Shown piece by piece: positions 8,617-17,600 of a DNA stretch of 64,000 nucleotides. Under the pieces are notes generated by a model. It saw only the letters and a list, made by a program, of their open reading frames with translations. It searched no databases and was not told where the DNA came from. Position numbers and translations under genes: made by a program. Source of the stretch: Chthoniobacter sp. GTDB lineage: Bacteria > Verrucomicrobiota > Verrucomicrobiia > Chthoniobacterales > Chthoniobacteraceae. The number at the start of each line of letters is the position of its first letter. Within the stretch, counting starts at the first letter, position 1. The stretch lies in NCBI GenBank assembly GCA_021414005.1, contig JAIOPH010000011.1, positions 124,001-188,000 on the forward strand, read 5' to 3'.

Positions 8617-10129
8617 ATCCACGCCGCTTGTCCTCGCCCTCACCCTCGCGTGCGCACCCGCCTTTGCGCAGACGAAAGTGCGGCCGAAGCAGAATCTCGA
8701 CACGGACCAACTCGCGGAGTTTCGAGCGAATGAGCGCGAGCCGGAGTTTTACAAAATCACCGACGTGCCGCTGCCGCTCGGGGCGGTGGCGGAGGCGGGG
8801 AGTTTGCGCGTGCTGCCCGATGGCCGGCTCGCGATGGGCACGCGGCGCGGCGATGTCTTTCTCTCCACCGGCGCGGAGGCCTCGCCGCCGGCTCCGCAGT
8901 GGAAGCTTTTCGCGACCGGCCTCACGGAAGTCTTCGGCCTCGCGTGGCGCGACGGCGTGCTCTACGCCACGCAGCAGAGCGAGGTCACGCGGCTGCTCGA
9001 CACGAATGGCGACGGGCGCGCGGACCGCTACGAGACGGTGAGCGATGCGTGGGGCTGGGGCGACGAGCACGAGTTCACGTTCGGCTCGGATTTCGACAAG
9101 GACGGCGCGATCTGGACCGTCCACTGTCTGACCGAGAGCTACACTTCGAAGCGGCCGTTCCGCGGCTGGGCGCTGCGGCATTTTCCCGACGGGCGCTGGG
9201 AGGCGATGGGCAGCGGCTTGCGCAGCCCGGTGGGCGTGGCGTTCAACCCGGAGGGCGACGCCTTTTACACCGAGAACCAGGGGCCGTGGAATGGCTCGTG
9301 TTCGATCAAGCATCTGCGGCCCGGCGGCTTCAACGGGCATCCCGCCGGCAACGCGTGGTACCACCTCGCGCCGAAAATGGGACCGCGTCCCACCGAGCCG
9401 ACGAACACCGAGACCTCGCGCTACTACCTCGACACCGAACGCATCCCGCAGCTCGTGCCGCCCGCCGTCATGTTCCCCTACAAAAAAATGGGCCAGTGCG
9501 CGTCGGCCATCATGCTCGACAAATCGGGCGGAAAGTTCGGGCCGTTCGCCGGGCAGTTCTTCGTCGCGGACTACACGCTGAGCATGGTCATGCGCGCGGA
9601 TTTGGAAAAAGTGAACGGCGTCTATCAGGGCGCGTGCTTTCCGTTCCGGCAGGGTTTCGCGACCGGCCTCATCGGCGGCGTGCTCACGGAACGCGGGCAG
9701 CTTTTCACCGGCGGCAGCAAGCGCGGCTGGCCCGTGCGCGGCCTCGCGGAGAGCGCGCTGCAACGGCTCGACTGGACGGGCCAGGTGCCGTTCGAGGTGC
9801 TGACGATGCGCGCGCGGCCCGATGGCTTCGAGCTGCGCTTCACCGCGCCCGTGGACGCCGCCACCGCCGCGAATCCCGCGAGCTACACGCTGGAGACCTT
9901 CACGCATCACTACCACGAGGAATACGGCAGCCCGGAGATCGAGCAGGACGACCGCACGATCAAGTCCGCGACCGTCAGCGCCGACGGTCTCGGCGTGCGG
10001 CTCGTCGTGGACAAACTCATCCGCGGCCACGTCCACGAATTGCACCTCCCCGGCCTCCGCGACCGCGCCGGCCAGCCGCTGCTGCACGACGCGGCGTATT
10101 ACACGGTGAATGAGATTCCGAAGCAGTGA
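8606..10129 (+). CDS. Secreted sugar/sorbosone-dehydrogenase-like beta-propeller protein
   Basis: About 507 residues with a signal peptide (LVLALTLACAPAFA). The body resembles the PQQ/glucose-sorbosone dehydrogenase propeller family common in Verrucomicrobia and Planctomycetes: GSLRVLPDGRLAMGTRRGDV, LTEVFGLAWRDGVLYAT, DTNGDGRADRYETV, GLRSPVGVAFNPEG. The last 120 residues look like a beta-sandwich (FEVLTMRARPDGFELRFTAP). Probably oxidises a sugar or alcohol in the periplasm and passes electrons to the cytochrome it overlaps by 11 bases. PQQ binding is inferred from the family; no CxxCH motif is present. Confidence 0.78.
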   Translation: MSGKSTPLVLALTLACAPAFAQTKVRPKQNLDTDQLAEFRANEREPEFYKITDVPLPLGAVAEAGSLRVLPDGRLAMGTRRGDVFLSTGAEASPPAPQWKLFATGLTEVFGLAWRDGVLYATQQSEVTRLLDTNGDGRADRYETVSDAWGWGDEHEFTFGSDFDKDGAIWTVHCLTESYTSKRPFRGWALRHFPDGRWEAMGSGLRSPVGVAFNPEGDAFYTENQGPWNGSCSIKHLRPGGFNGHPAGNAWYHLAPKMGPRPTEPTNTETSRYYLDTERIPQLVPPAVMFPYKKMGQCASAIMLDKSGGKFGPFAGQFFVADYTLSMVMRADLEKVNGVYQGACFPFRQGFATGLIGGVLTERGQLFTGGSKRGWPVRGLAESALQRLDWTGQVPFEVLTMRARPDGFELRFTAPVDAATAANPASYTLETFTHHYHEEYGSPEIEQDDRTIKSATVSADGLGVRLVVDKLIRGHVHELHLPGLRDRAGQPLLHDAAYYTVNEIPKQ

Positions 10130-10385
10130 GGGAAATGCGGAAGTGGGAACGCGGAGTGGGGAATGGATTTCAAAGCGGGTCGGTAACGCGACCAGGAAAC
10201 AGGCACGCGCCGGCTGGCCCGAAACTGGCGAACAGAAAAGGGTGGTCCACTTTGCGCACCGCGCTGGGACGGCTAGCTTTCGCGCCATGATCCGATGCTC
10301 GCAAACATCCGCCCGATCCGGCGATCCGCCGGGCGTTTTCGAGGGCAGACGGCTGAAACGTCCTGTGCAGCGATTCTCCAGCGTG

Positions 10386-11738
10386 ATGACCGCTCCTCGA
10401 AACACTGCCCGCCTGCGCGTTTGGTTCGGCGTCGCGTGCGTCATTTGTTTCCTAGGTTCGATCCTGCCTGGCGACCGGGCCTGGAGTCAGGAGGCGAAGT
10501 CCACCGCCCGCGAAGACGGCGCGGCGGCGAAACCCCATCCTCCCTGGAAGAAAAAAGCCGCACCCACCCAGACCGACCACGTTTCCCCAGGCACGCCGAA
10601 GCCCAAGCCCAAGGTCGAGCGTGATCCCGACCCGGAATCAACGAAGAAGACGCCGGTTGTGGAAGGCGCGGAGAGTCCGCGCCCGTCCGAGAAAGCGCCC
10701 CGTGCCCCGGCGGCTACGATCGAACCCGAGCAGCTTGAGGATTTCGCGGAGCAGCCGCCGGCGGTGCGGCAACTCATCGTGGCAGCTCTGGCCCTGACCA
10801 AACTGAATCTCACATACACCTATGGCTCGTCCGATCCGGCCAGTGGTGGGATGGATTGCTCCGGGACGATCTACCATTTGCTGCGTTCCCAAGGCTTTAA
10901 GGACGTGCCCCGCGACTCCAGTTCGCAATATGTCTGGGCGCGCCAGAGTGGACAATTTTTCGCCGTGGTCAGCACCGAGGCCGGTGGCTTCGAGTTCAAG
11001 GATCTGCAACCCGGCGACCTGATGTTTTGGACCGGCACTTATCGGACGGGACGTGTTGTGCCGATCTCGCATGTTATGCTCTATCTCGGGCGTAAAAAAG
11101 ACGGTGACAAGCCCGTCATGTTTGGGGCCAGCGATGGCCGAAGCTATGACGGCATCCAGCGGTGGGGCGTGAGCGTCTTCGATTTTAAGATGCCGAAAAT
11201 GCACCCCGCCAAACCGGCAGAGCGCGTGGATTTCGTCGGCTACGCCCGCATTCCCGCACTGCGCGATTCTCCTACCGTCGCGGTCGCGGCTGCCAAGACC
11301 GCCGTCGTAGCGGCGAAGGTCCCGGCACCGCCCACCAAGGAGGAGACATCCTCGCCCAAGGACGTTTCCGCGCCGATGTGGACTCCGATTGATACGCTTC
11401 GCGAACCGCCACGCGGCAACCCGGAGCGCAAGGCCATCATGGATGCCTTGCGCGCGGACAAATTTCCCGGCAAGTCGAACGAAGTGATCTTTCAGGTGCA
11501 GTCCCTCAAGGTGCGCAACGGCTGGGCGTGGGCCGTGGTGACGCCGCAGACGCCCGGTGGCAAAGTGGTGGCCGACCGCTTTTCCGCGCTGCTGCATCTC
11601 GAGGACGGGCAATGGAAAACCATGGATCTGGGCCGGTCGCCCGCGCGCGGGAAAAGCGGAGATTCCATTTCGACGAAACGGGTGGTCGAAATGTTCCCCG
11701 CCGTACCCCCGGACATTCTGCCAAAGCTGCGGGAATGA
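10386..11738 (+). CDS. Secreted NlpC/P60-family peptidase with C-terminal extension
   Basis: 450 residues from the ATG at 10386, chosen because a signal peptide follows at once (WFGVACVICFLGSILPG). Upstream in-frame ATGs at 10287 and 10110 are possible. A Pro/Lys-rich linker (40-110) precedes the NlpC/P60 domain with catalytic Cys158 (GGMDCSGT) and His229 (ISHVMLYLG). The last ~80 residues hold an extra small domain (FQVQSLKVRNGWAWAVV). Expected to cleave peptidoglycan stem peptides. Proximity to the redox block may be incidental. Confidence 0.83.
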   Translation: MTAPRNTARLRVWFGVACVICFLGSILPGDRAWSQEAKSTAREDGAAAKPHPPWKKKAAPTQTDHVSPGTPKPKPKVERDPDPESTKKTPVVEGAESPRPSEKAPRAPAATIEPEQLEDFAEQPPAVRQLIVAALALTKLNLTYTYGSSDPASGGMDCSGTIYHLLRSQGFKDVPRDSSSQYVWARQSGQFFAVVSTEAGGFEFKDLQPGDLMFWTGTYRTGRVVPISHVMLYLGRKKDGDKPVMFGASDGRSYDGIQRWGVSVFDFKMPKMHPAKPAERVDFVGYARIPALRDSPTVAVAAAKTAVVAAKVPAPPTKEETSSPKDVSAPMWTPIDTLREPPRGNPERKAIMDALRADKFPGKSNEVIFQVQSLKVRNGWAWAVVTPQTPGGKVVADRFSALLHLEDGQWKTMDLGRSPARGKSGDSISTKRVVEMFPAVPPDILPKLRE

Positions 11739-11811
11739 TTGGTTGCGGGGCTATTTTCGCATCAGTAGCGGGATGGCATATTCGGGCATACCACCGACTG
11801 CCATTCTCTTT

Positions 11812-14800
11812 ATGCTTCCTCCTGCCAACCGCCGTCCTGTCACTTTAGCGCTCGCTACGATGCTGGTTTTCGCGGGTGAACTCGGAACTGGGGCGCAGGA
11901 TGCGAGCGTGAGGCCGGAGATTTTTGAAAAGGATGTCCGTCCGCTGATCGAGAACTACTGCCTCAGGTGCCACTCGACGGCGAAGCAGAAGGGCGATCTG
12001 AATCTGGAGCAGTTCGCTTCGCTGGCTGCGGTGCGGAAGCAGCCGAAGATTTGGCAGAGCGTGGCAGAGCAGCTTGCAAACAAGGAGATGCCGCCGAGGG
12101 ACAAGCCGCAGCCGACGTCTGCCGAGCGCGCGCGGCTGGCGCAATGGGTGGATGCGGTGCTCGACGAGGTGGCGCTAGCGCATGCGGGCGATCCGGGGCC
12201 GGTGGTGCTGCGGCGGCTCTCCAATGCGGAATACACCTACACACTGCGGGACCTCACTGGCGTGGAGTCGCTCGATCCGGCCCGCGAATTTCCCGTGGAT
12301 GGCGCGGCGGGCGAAGGTTTCACAAACACCGGCAGCGCGCTGGTGATGTCGCCATCGCTCCTCGTGAAGTACCTCGATGCGGCGAAGGAAGTCGCGAGCC
12401 ATGCGGTGCTGCTGCCCGATGGCATTCGCTTTTCTCCAGAGACAACACGGCGCGACTGGACGGAGGAAATTCTCGCGCAGATCCGCGCTTTCTATCGTGA
12501 GTTCACGGATGCGGGCGGAGGCGAAAAGGTGAAGGTGACTGGCACTGGCATGGTCAACAGCGACGGCGGACGGATCGCTTTGGAAAAGTATTTCGCGGCG
12601 ACGCTTGCCGAGCGCGACGCGCTGCGCGGCGGCAGCAAGACGGCGCAGATCGTAGGGCGGGAGCGCGGACTGAATGCGAAGTATCTCGCCGCTCTTTTCG
12701 CGATGCTCGAAGCCAAGGAACCGTCGCTGCTGCTCGACGGAATCCGCGAGCGCTGGCGCGGGGCGAAGCCCGGTGAAGCCGCGGCGCTCGCGGCGGAGGT
12801 TGCGCGCTGGCAGAAAGCGCTGTGGAAATTCGGCAGCGTCGGCCACATCGGAAAAGTCGGCGGGCCAAGGGCCTGGATGGAGGCGGTGAACCCGTTTGCG
12901 ACGAAACAAGAGCTGCGGCTCAAACTGCCACCATCGCCCGACGGTCAGGATGTGACGATCTATCTGGTTGCTTCCGATGCTGGCGACGGGAATGAAAACG
13001 ATTTCGTGGTCTGGCAACAGCCGCGGCTCGTCGCGAAAGGGCGGCCGGACTTACTGCTGCGTGATGTGCCCGCCGTCAGCAACGAGTTGGCGGGCAGGTT
13101 TGGGCGGCATCCCAACGGCCAGCCGTTGGACGCGGCCAGCCTCGGCGTGCGCGCACCAGCGGTGCTCGCCATTCATCTGCCGTTCGATGTCGCCGCCGGA
13201 TGTGAGTTCGTCACGAGCGGCACGCTCGACCGGGCGACAGGCGCGGAGGGCAGCGTGCAGTTGCAAGTGCTCACGACGAAGCCGGAGGGCGTGGGCTTGC
13301 AGGCGGGCACCGTGGAAACGAAACCGGGCGCTGGTTCATGGGGCGAGCCGACGGTTTCCATCTCCTCTCCGATCATCGCTGCGGAGGGCAGTGCGGCGCG
13401 AAAGCGGATCGAGTCCGCGTTCGAGGCGTTTCGCCAGATTTTTCCCGCGGCACTTTGCTACACGAAAATCGTGCCGGTGGATGAAGTCGTGACGCTCACA
13501 CTTTTTCACCGCGAAGACGAACACCTCGCGCGGCTCATGCTCGATGACACGCAGCGCAGGCGGCTCGACCGGCTGTGGGACGAACTGCGCTATGTCAGCC
13601 AGGACGCGCTCACGCTCGTGGATGTCTTCGAGCAGATCTGGCAGTTCTCCACGCAGGACGGGCCGAATGCGCCAAACGGCGACAAACGGCTGGAGCCAAT
13701 GCGCGAGCCGATCAATGCGCGCGCTGCCGCGTTCAAGCAGCGCCTTGTGGACACGCAGCCGCCGCATCTGGACGCTGTGCTCGATTTTGCCAACCGCGCG
13801 TATCGCCGCCCACTAACGGACGCAGAGACGACGGAACTCCGCGGGCTGTATCGCCAATTGCGCGCGGAGGAATTGCCGCACGAGGAAGCGATCCGTCTCA
13901 CGCTCGCCCGCGTGCTCGTGGCTCCGGCATTTCTCTACCGGCTGGAAAAAGCCGCGCCGGGCAGCGAGTCGGGGCCGGTGTCCGATAGCGAACTCGCCAC
14001 CCGCCTGAGCTACTTCCTGTGGTCTTCCGCGCCCGATGCGGAACTGCGCACCATCGCCGATGCGGGCAAGCTGCACGAGCCCGATGTGCTCGCCGCGCAA
14101 ACGCGCCGGATGCTGCGCGACCCGCGTGTGCGGCGGCTCGCCACGGAGTTTGCCTGCCAGTGGATTCACATTCGCGATTTCGACCACCTCGATGAAAAGA
14201 GCGAACGTCATTTCCCGACTTTCATCGCGCTGCGCGGCGCGATGTATGAGGAGTCGCTGCGTTTTTTCACCGACCTTTTCCAGCACGACGGCGCGGTGAC
14301 CGACATCCTCGATGCCGACTACACTTTTCTCAATGAGCCGCTCGCGAAACACTACGGCATCCCCGGCGTGACCGGCAGCGAATGGCGGCGCGTGGACGGC
14401 GTGAAAAAATTCGGACGCGGCGGCATCCTCGGCCATGCGACGACCCTCGCGAAAAATTCCGGCGCGTCGCGCACCAGCCCGATCCTGCGCGGCAACTGGA
14501 TTGCCGAAGCACTGCTCGGCGACCGCCTGCCGAAGCCGCCGAAAGACGTGCCGCGTCTCCCCGAGGAGGAAAACGCCGACACGCTCACCGTCCGCCAGCT
14601 CACCGAGAAACACAGCAGCGATCCGCGTTGCTCCGGCTGCCATGTGCGGATTGATCCGTTCGGTTTCGCACTCGAAGGCTTCGATTCCATCGGGCGCAAG
14701 CGCGACAAAGACCTCGCCAACCGCTCCATTGACGTGAAGGCGACGCTCATCAACGGCACACCGCTCGACGGGCTCGACGGTCTGCGCACCTACCTGCTCA

Positions 14801-15015
14801 CCACGCGACGCCGCGAGTTCATCGATCAATTTTGCCGCAAACTCCTCGGTTACGCGCTCGGGCGCAGCGTGCAGCTTTCCGACCGCCCGCTGCTCGCGGA
14901 AATGCGTCGCGTTCTCGAAACCCACAACCACCGTGTCACCGCCGCCATTGAAACTGTCGTTGCCAGCCGACCCTTCCTGCAAATCTGCGGCATCCAATCC
15001 ATCGCTGAAAACTAA
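11812..15015 (+). CDS. DUF1592/DUF1588/DUF1587 family cytochrome-c-like protein
   Basis: 1067 residues from the ATG at 11812, preceded by a 73-base gap and followed by a signal peptide ending near GTGAQDA. Domain order follows the Planctomycete/Verrucomicrobial family: a PSCyt1-like N terminus with C50-H54 (CLRCH), DUF1587 (RRLSNAEYTYTLRDLTG), a 500-residue middle, DUF1595 (RAYRRPLTDAE), DUF1592 (ATRLSYFLWSSAPDAEL), DUF1588 (RGGILGHATTLAKNSGASRT and the haem-like CSGCH, 940-944), and DUF1585 (GYALGRSVQLSDRPLL). The reaction is not established for the family; it is usually paired with a DUF1552 gene, as here. Likely periplasmic electron transfer. Confidence 0.9.
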   Translation: MLPPANRRPVTLALATMLVFAGELGTGAQDASVRPEIFEKDVRPLIENYCLRCHSTAKQKGDLNLEQFASLAAVRKQPKIWQSVAEQLANKEMPPRDKPQPTSAERARLAQWVDAVLDEVALAHAGDPGPVVLRRLSNAEYTYTLRDLTGVESLDPAREFPVDGAAGEGFTNTGSALVMSPSLLVKYLDAAKEVASHAVLLPDGIRFSPETTRRDWTEEILAQIRAFYREFTDAGGGEKVKVTGTGMVNSDGGRIALEKYFAATLAERDALRGGSKTAQIVGRERGLNAKYLAALFAMLEAKEPSLLLDGIRERWRGAKPGEAAALAAEVARWQKALWKFGSVGHIGKVGGPRAWMEAVNPFATKQELRLKLPPSPDGQDVTIYLVASDAGDGNENDFVVWQQPRLVAKGRPDLLLRDVPAVSNELAGRFGRHPNGQPLDAASLGVRAPAVLAIHLPFDVAAGCEFVTSGTLDRATGAEGSVQLQVLTTKPEGVGLQAGTVETKPGAGSWGEPTVSISSPIIAAEGSAARKRIESAFEAFRQIFPAALCYTKIVPVDEVVTLTLFHREDEHLARLMLDDTQRRRLDRLWDELRYVSQDALTLVDVFEQIWQFSTQDGPNAPNGDKRLEPMREPINARAAAFKQRLVDTQPPHLDAVLDFANRAYRRPLTDAETTELRGLYRQLRAEELPHEEAIRLTLARVLVAPAFLYRLEKAAPGSESGPVSDSELATRLSYFLWSSAPDAELRTIADAGKLHEPDVLAAQTRRMLRDPRVRRLATEFACQWIHIRDFDHLDEKSERHFPTFIALRGAMYEESLRFFTDLFQHDGAVTDILDADYTFLNEPLAKHYGIPGVTGSEWRRVDGVKKFGRGGILGHATTLAKNSGASRTSPILRGNWIAEALLGDRLPKPPKDVPRLPEEENADTLTVRQLTEKHSSDPRCSGCHVRIDPFGFALEGFDSIGRKRDKDLANRSIDVKATLINGTPLDGLDGLRTYLLTTRRREFIDQFCRKLLGYALGRSVQLSDRPLLAEMRRVLETHNHRVTAAIETVVASRPFLQICGIQSIAEN

Positions 15016-15019
15016 ACCC

Positions 15020-16324
15020 ATGCACACACACCAAATCTCCCGCCGCACCATGCTGCGCGGCCTCGGCGTCACGATGGCGCTGCCGTGGCTCGAATCTCTC
15101 CGCGTGTGGGGCGACACGCCCGCTGCCACGCAGAAATCGAGCGACGCGCCCGTGCGTCTCGCCGTGCTTTTTTCTGGTAACGGATTTCACAGCAAGGAGT
15201 GGTGGGCGAAGGGCGAAGGGAAGCAGATGGAACTCGGCAAGGTGCTCGAACCGCTTGCCGACTATCGCGAGCGGATGCTGCTCATCCGCGGGCTCTACAA
15301 CGCCGAGGCGACGAAGGGCAACATCCACAGCTCGCAGACGGGCAACCTGCTCTCCGGCGCACCGCTCGCGTCCGGCGGCGAGATTCGCTCGGGCACAAGC
15401 ATTGATCAGTTGCTCGCGCAGCGTTACGGCCGTTCGACGAAAGTCCCCAGCCTCGTGCTCGGCTGTGAAAAATCGAATCCATCCGTCCACAAAAACTACT
15501 CGATGCTCTACAGCTCGCACATCTCGTGGAGTTCGCCGACCACGCCGACGCCGCTGGAAATCTATCCCGCACTCGCCTTCGACCGCCTTTTCAAGAACGG
15601 TGTGCAACGGGGCGACAAGAGCGTGCTCGACGCCGTGCTCGCCGACGCCAGCGACATCCGTCGGCAGATCAGCAAAAGCGACCAGCGCAAGCTCGACGAG
15701 TATCTCGACTCCGTGCGCGACGTGGAGCGGCGCATCGAGCAGGCGGGGAAAAAGGGCGAGCTTCAAGGCTGGCGACCCACGCTCGCGAAACCAAACATCC
15801 CGCGCCCGCCCGACGGCATCCCGCAGGACATCGCCGAGCACATGCGCCTCATGGCCGACATCCTCGTGCTCGGCTTCCAGACCGACACCACGCGCATCAC
15901 CACGTTGAAGCTCAACAACGACCACAGCTCCCTGCGTTTCCCGAACCTCGGCGTGGACTACATGATCCACCATTTGCTCTCACACTCGGACTCCGCCGAC
16001 TGGCTGAAAGTGAACCGCTTCTTCACCGAGCAGATCACCTACATCGCGCGCAAACTCGACGCCATTCAGGAAGGCGAACGCACGTTGCTCGACAACACGA
16101 TGCTCCTTTTCTGCTCAAGCATGATGACTGGCAATCACAACAACGACCAACTCCCCGTGATGCTCCTCGGCGGCGGCGGTGGCCGCATCAAAGGCGGGCG
16201 TGTGCTCGATTACGCCGGAAAACCCAACCGCCAGATGTGCCGCCTCTTTCTCTCGATGATGGACAAGATGAACGTCCACGAGAAGCAGTTCGGCGATGCC
16301 ACCTCGCCGCTCGACGAGGTGTAG
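15020..16324 (+). CDS. DUF1552 family exported protein
   Basis: 434 residues, starting 4 bases after the DUF1592 gene at an ATG followed by a twin-arginine signal (SRRTMLRGLGVTMALPWLE). The mature part carries the DUF1552 signatures LFSGNGFHSKEWW, HSSQTGNLLSG, GTSIDQLLAQR and LDSVRDVERRIEQA. DUF1552 proteins are distant sulfatase/phosphatase-fold (DUF1501-like) proteins of unknown activity, and co-occurrence with DUF1592 is a constant of the group. Tat export suggests a folded, perhaps metal-containing, partner of the cytochrome. Confidence 0.9.
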   Translation: MHTHQISRRTMLRGLGVTMALPWLESLRVWGDTPAATQKSSDAPVRLAVLFSGNGFHSKEWWAKGEGKQMELGKVLEPLADYRERMLLIRGLYNAEATKGNIHSSQTGNLLSGAPLASGGEIRSGTSIDQLLAQRYGRSTKVPSLVLGCEKSNPSVHKNYSMLYSSHISWSSPTTPTPLEIYPALAFDRLFKNGVQRGDKSVLDAVLADASDIRRQISKSDQRKLDEYLDSVRDVERRIEQAGKKGELQGWRPTLAKPNIPRPPDGIPQDIAEHMRLMADILVLGFQTDTTRITTLKLNNDHSSLRFPNLGVDYMIHHLLSHSDSADWLKVNRFFTEQITYIARKLDAIQEGERTLLDNTMLLFCSSMMTGNHNNDQLPVMLLGGGGGRIKGGRVLDYAGKPNRQMCRLFLSMMDKMNVHEKQFGDATSPLDEV

Positions 16325-16336
16325 GTGCGCGCGCGT

Positions 16337-17392
16337 TTATTTCGCCGGCGGTGGCAGGGCCTTGCCCAGCTCCAGTTCGCCGACCTTGAAATTCTTCCGC
16401 TCGCTGCCGAAGCCAAACATGCTCGGCGCATAAGGATCGACATAGGTGACGTCCGCTTTCGCGGGCACCGGCAACTTCAGGCCCCAGAAGACGCCATTCA
16501 CGATGAGCCGGCGCAGATCCTCGCTTTGCAAATCCGTCGCCGCGCCCATCGTGGTGGTGACGATGCGGTTCACGGTGCCTGCTTCGTTCTTCCGCTCGCG
16601 CGTCCAGACGACCGGCTGCATGGGCTCGTTCTTTTTGCCAGCCACCGGCTTGCTGTCCGGCTTGAGCGAGTCGGTGACCTGCCCGCGCAACAGCACCGTG
16701 GCGTCATCCGGCGCGGTGGCGGTATAAACGTCGCTGTTGGCAAACACGTCCTGCACTCCGTGCAAAATCTCGTGCCCCTTGTTCGCCTCCTCGATGATCC
16801 CGCGGCAGCCTTCCACGCCATGATGCCCGTGATGGTTCACCCAGGTTTCGCCGAGCACCTGTTTGCCAAAACCGCCCTTCCAGACGGGATCGTTGCTGTT
16901 CCAATTCCACTTTTTCCACGGGTTCTGCTCCGCGCTTTGCGTGATGTCGAAGGCATGGGTCGAAGTGCGCAGCGCGATAATCGGCACTCCACGCAAATAT
17001 GCCGCCTCGAATTTCTGCATGATTTCTTTTTTCCAGCCGCGGAAACGCAGGCACATCACGATGGCGTCCGCCTGATCGAGTGCGTCGGGGTTCGAGAGCA
17101 GCCCGTGATCGGTCGGCTTGATCACACCATCCGATCCGGCGGGCATCAGCACCGTACAGTCGAAGCCGAGCCGCTGGCTGAGAATCTTGCCCAGCATCGG
17201 CAGGCTTTCCTCGCTGCGATATTCGTCGTCGCCCGCGAGCAGCACGACTTTCTTGCCATTGGCACTGCCGGCTTTGGCTGGAAAATGCAGGAAGTCATCG
17301 GCGGCCAGCAGCGGCATGGCGAGCGCGACGAGGGAGGCGCAGACGCGCAAAAAGGCGGGAACAACTTTTGTGGAGGAGCGGGTTGAGGTCAT
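16337..17392 (-). CDS. Secreted ThuA-domain protein
   Basis: 351 residues with a signal peptide (VCASLVALAMPLLAA). The ThuA fold (class I glutamine-amidotransferase-like) is recognised from GKKVVLLAGDDEYRSEESLP, ADAIVMCLRFRGW, LRGVPIIALRTSTHAF, GETWVNHHGHHG and PVVWTRE. ThuA relatives act in trehalose/trehalulose-type sugar use, and secreted versions accompany cytochromes and oxidoreductases in Verrucomicrobia. The gene is convergent with DUF1552, 12 bases apart. A catabolic role on sugars is inferred. Confidence 0.85.
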   Translation of the reverse strand: MTSTRSSTKVVPAFLRVCASLVALAMPLLAADDFLHFPAKAGSANGKKVVLLAGDDEYRSEESLPMLGKILSQRLGFDCTVLMPAGSDGVIKPTDHGLLSNPDALDQADAIVMCLRFRGWKKEIMQKFEAAYLRGVPIIALRTSTHAFDITQSAEQNPWKKWNWNSNDPVWKGGFGKQVLGETWVNHHGHHGVEGCRGIIEEANKGHEILHGVQDVFANSDVYTATAPDDATVLLRGQVTDSLKPDSKPVAGKKNEPMQPVVWTRERKNEAGTVNRIVTTTMGAATDLQSEDLRRLIVNGVFWGLKLPVPAKADVTYVDPYAPSMFGFGSERKNFKVGELELGKALPPPAK

Positions 17393-17600
17393 AAATGAAT
17401 GTGGGGTTGAGTTGACCTATCGTCCGACCGAACTGGCGACGCGGGCAAGCCCGCAATGCAACGGAGGTCGCCTTCTCCGGGCCGTGAGCCGAACCCATCA
17501 CATCGAAGAAATCGCCGGAGTCGCCTGTCGCTTCTTCCCACAGCCCGCAATCGCTGCCATCGTCCACCCTGCGACCCATCAGAATTCTGCATCCAAAATC

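Noticed and set aside
8504..10444. A 646-codon open frame on the - strand over the dehydrogenase-like gene
   Set aside because: Antisense shadow of a gene with signal peptide and family motifs; no domain was recognised in it.
17393..17600. A cobalamin riboswitch or Zur box upstream of the CobW-like GTPase
   Set aside because: The 208-base intergenic stretch shows no B12-box core and no Zur-like palindrome that I can see.
17118..17600. The long upstream extension of the GTPase reading frame
   Set aside because: It crosses the ThuA start and promoter region; the GTG at 17601 gives the family-standard N terminus directly before Walker A.
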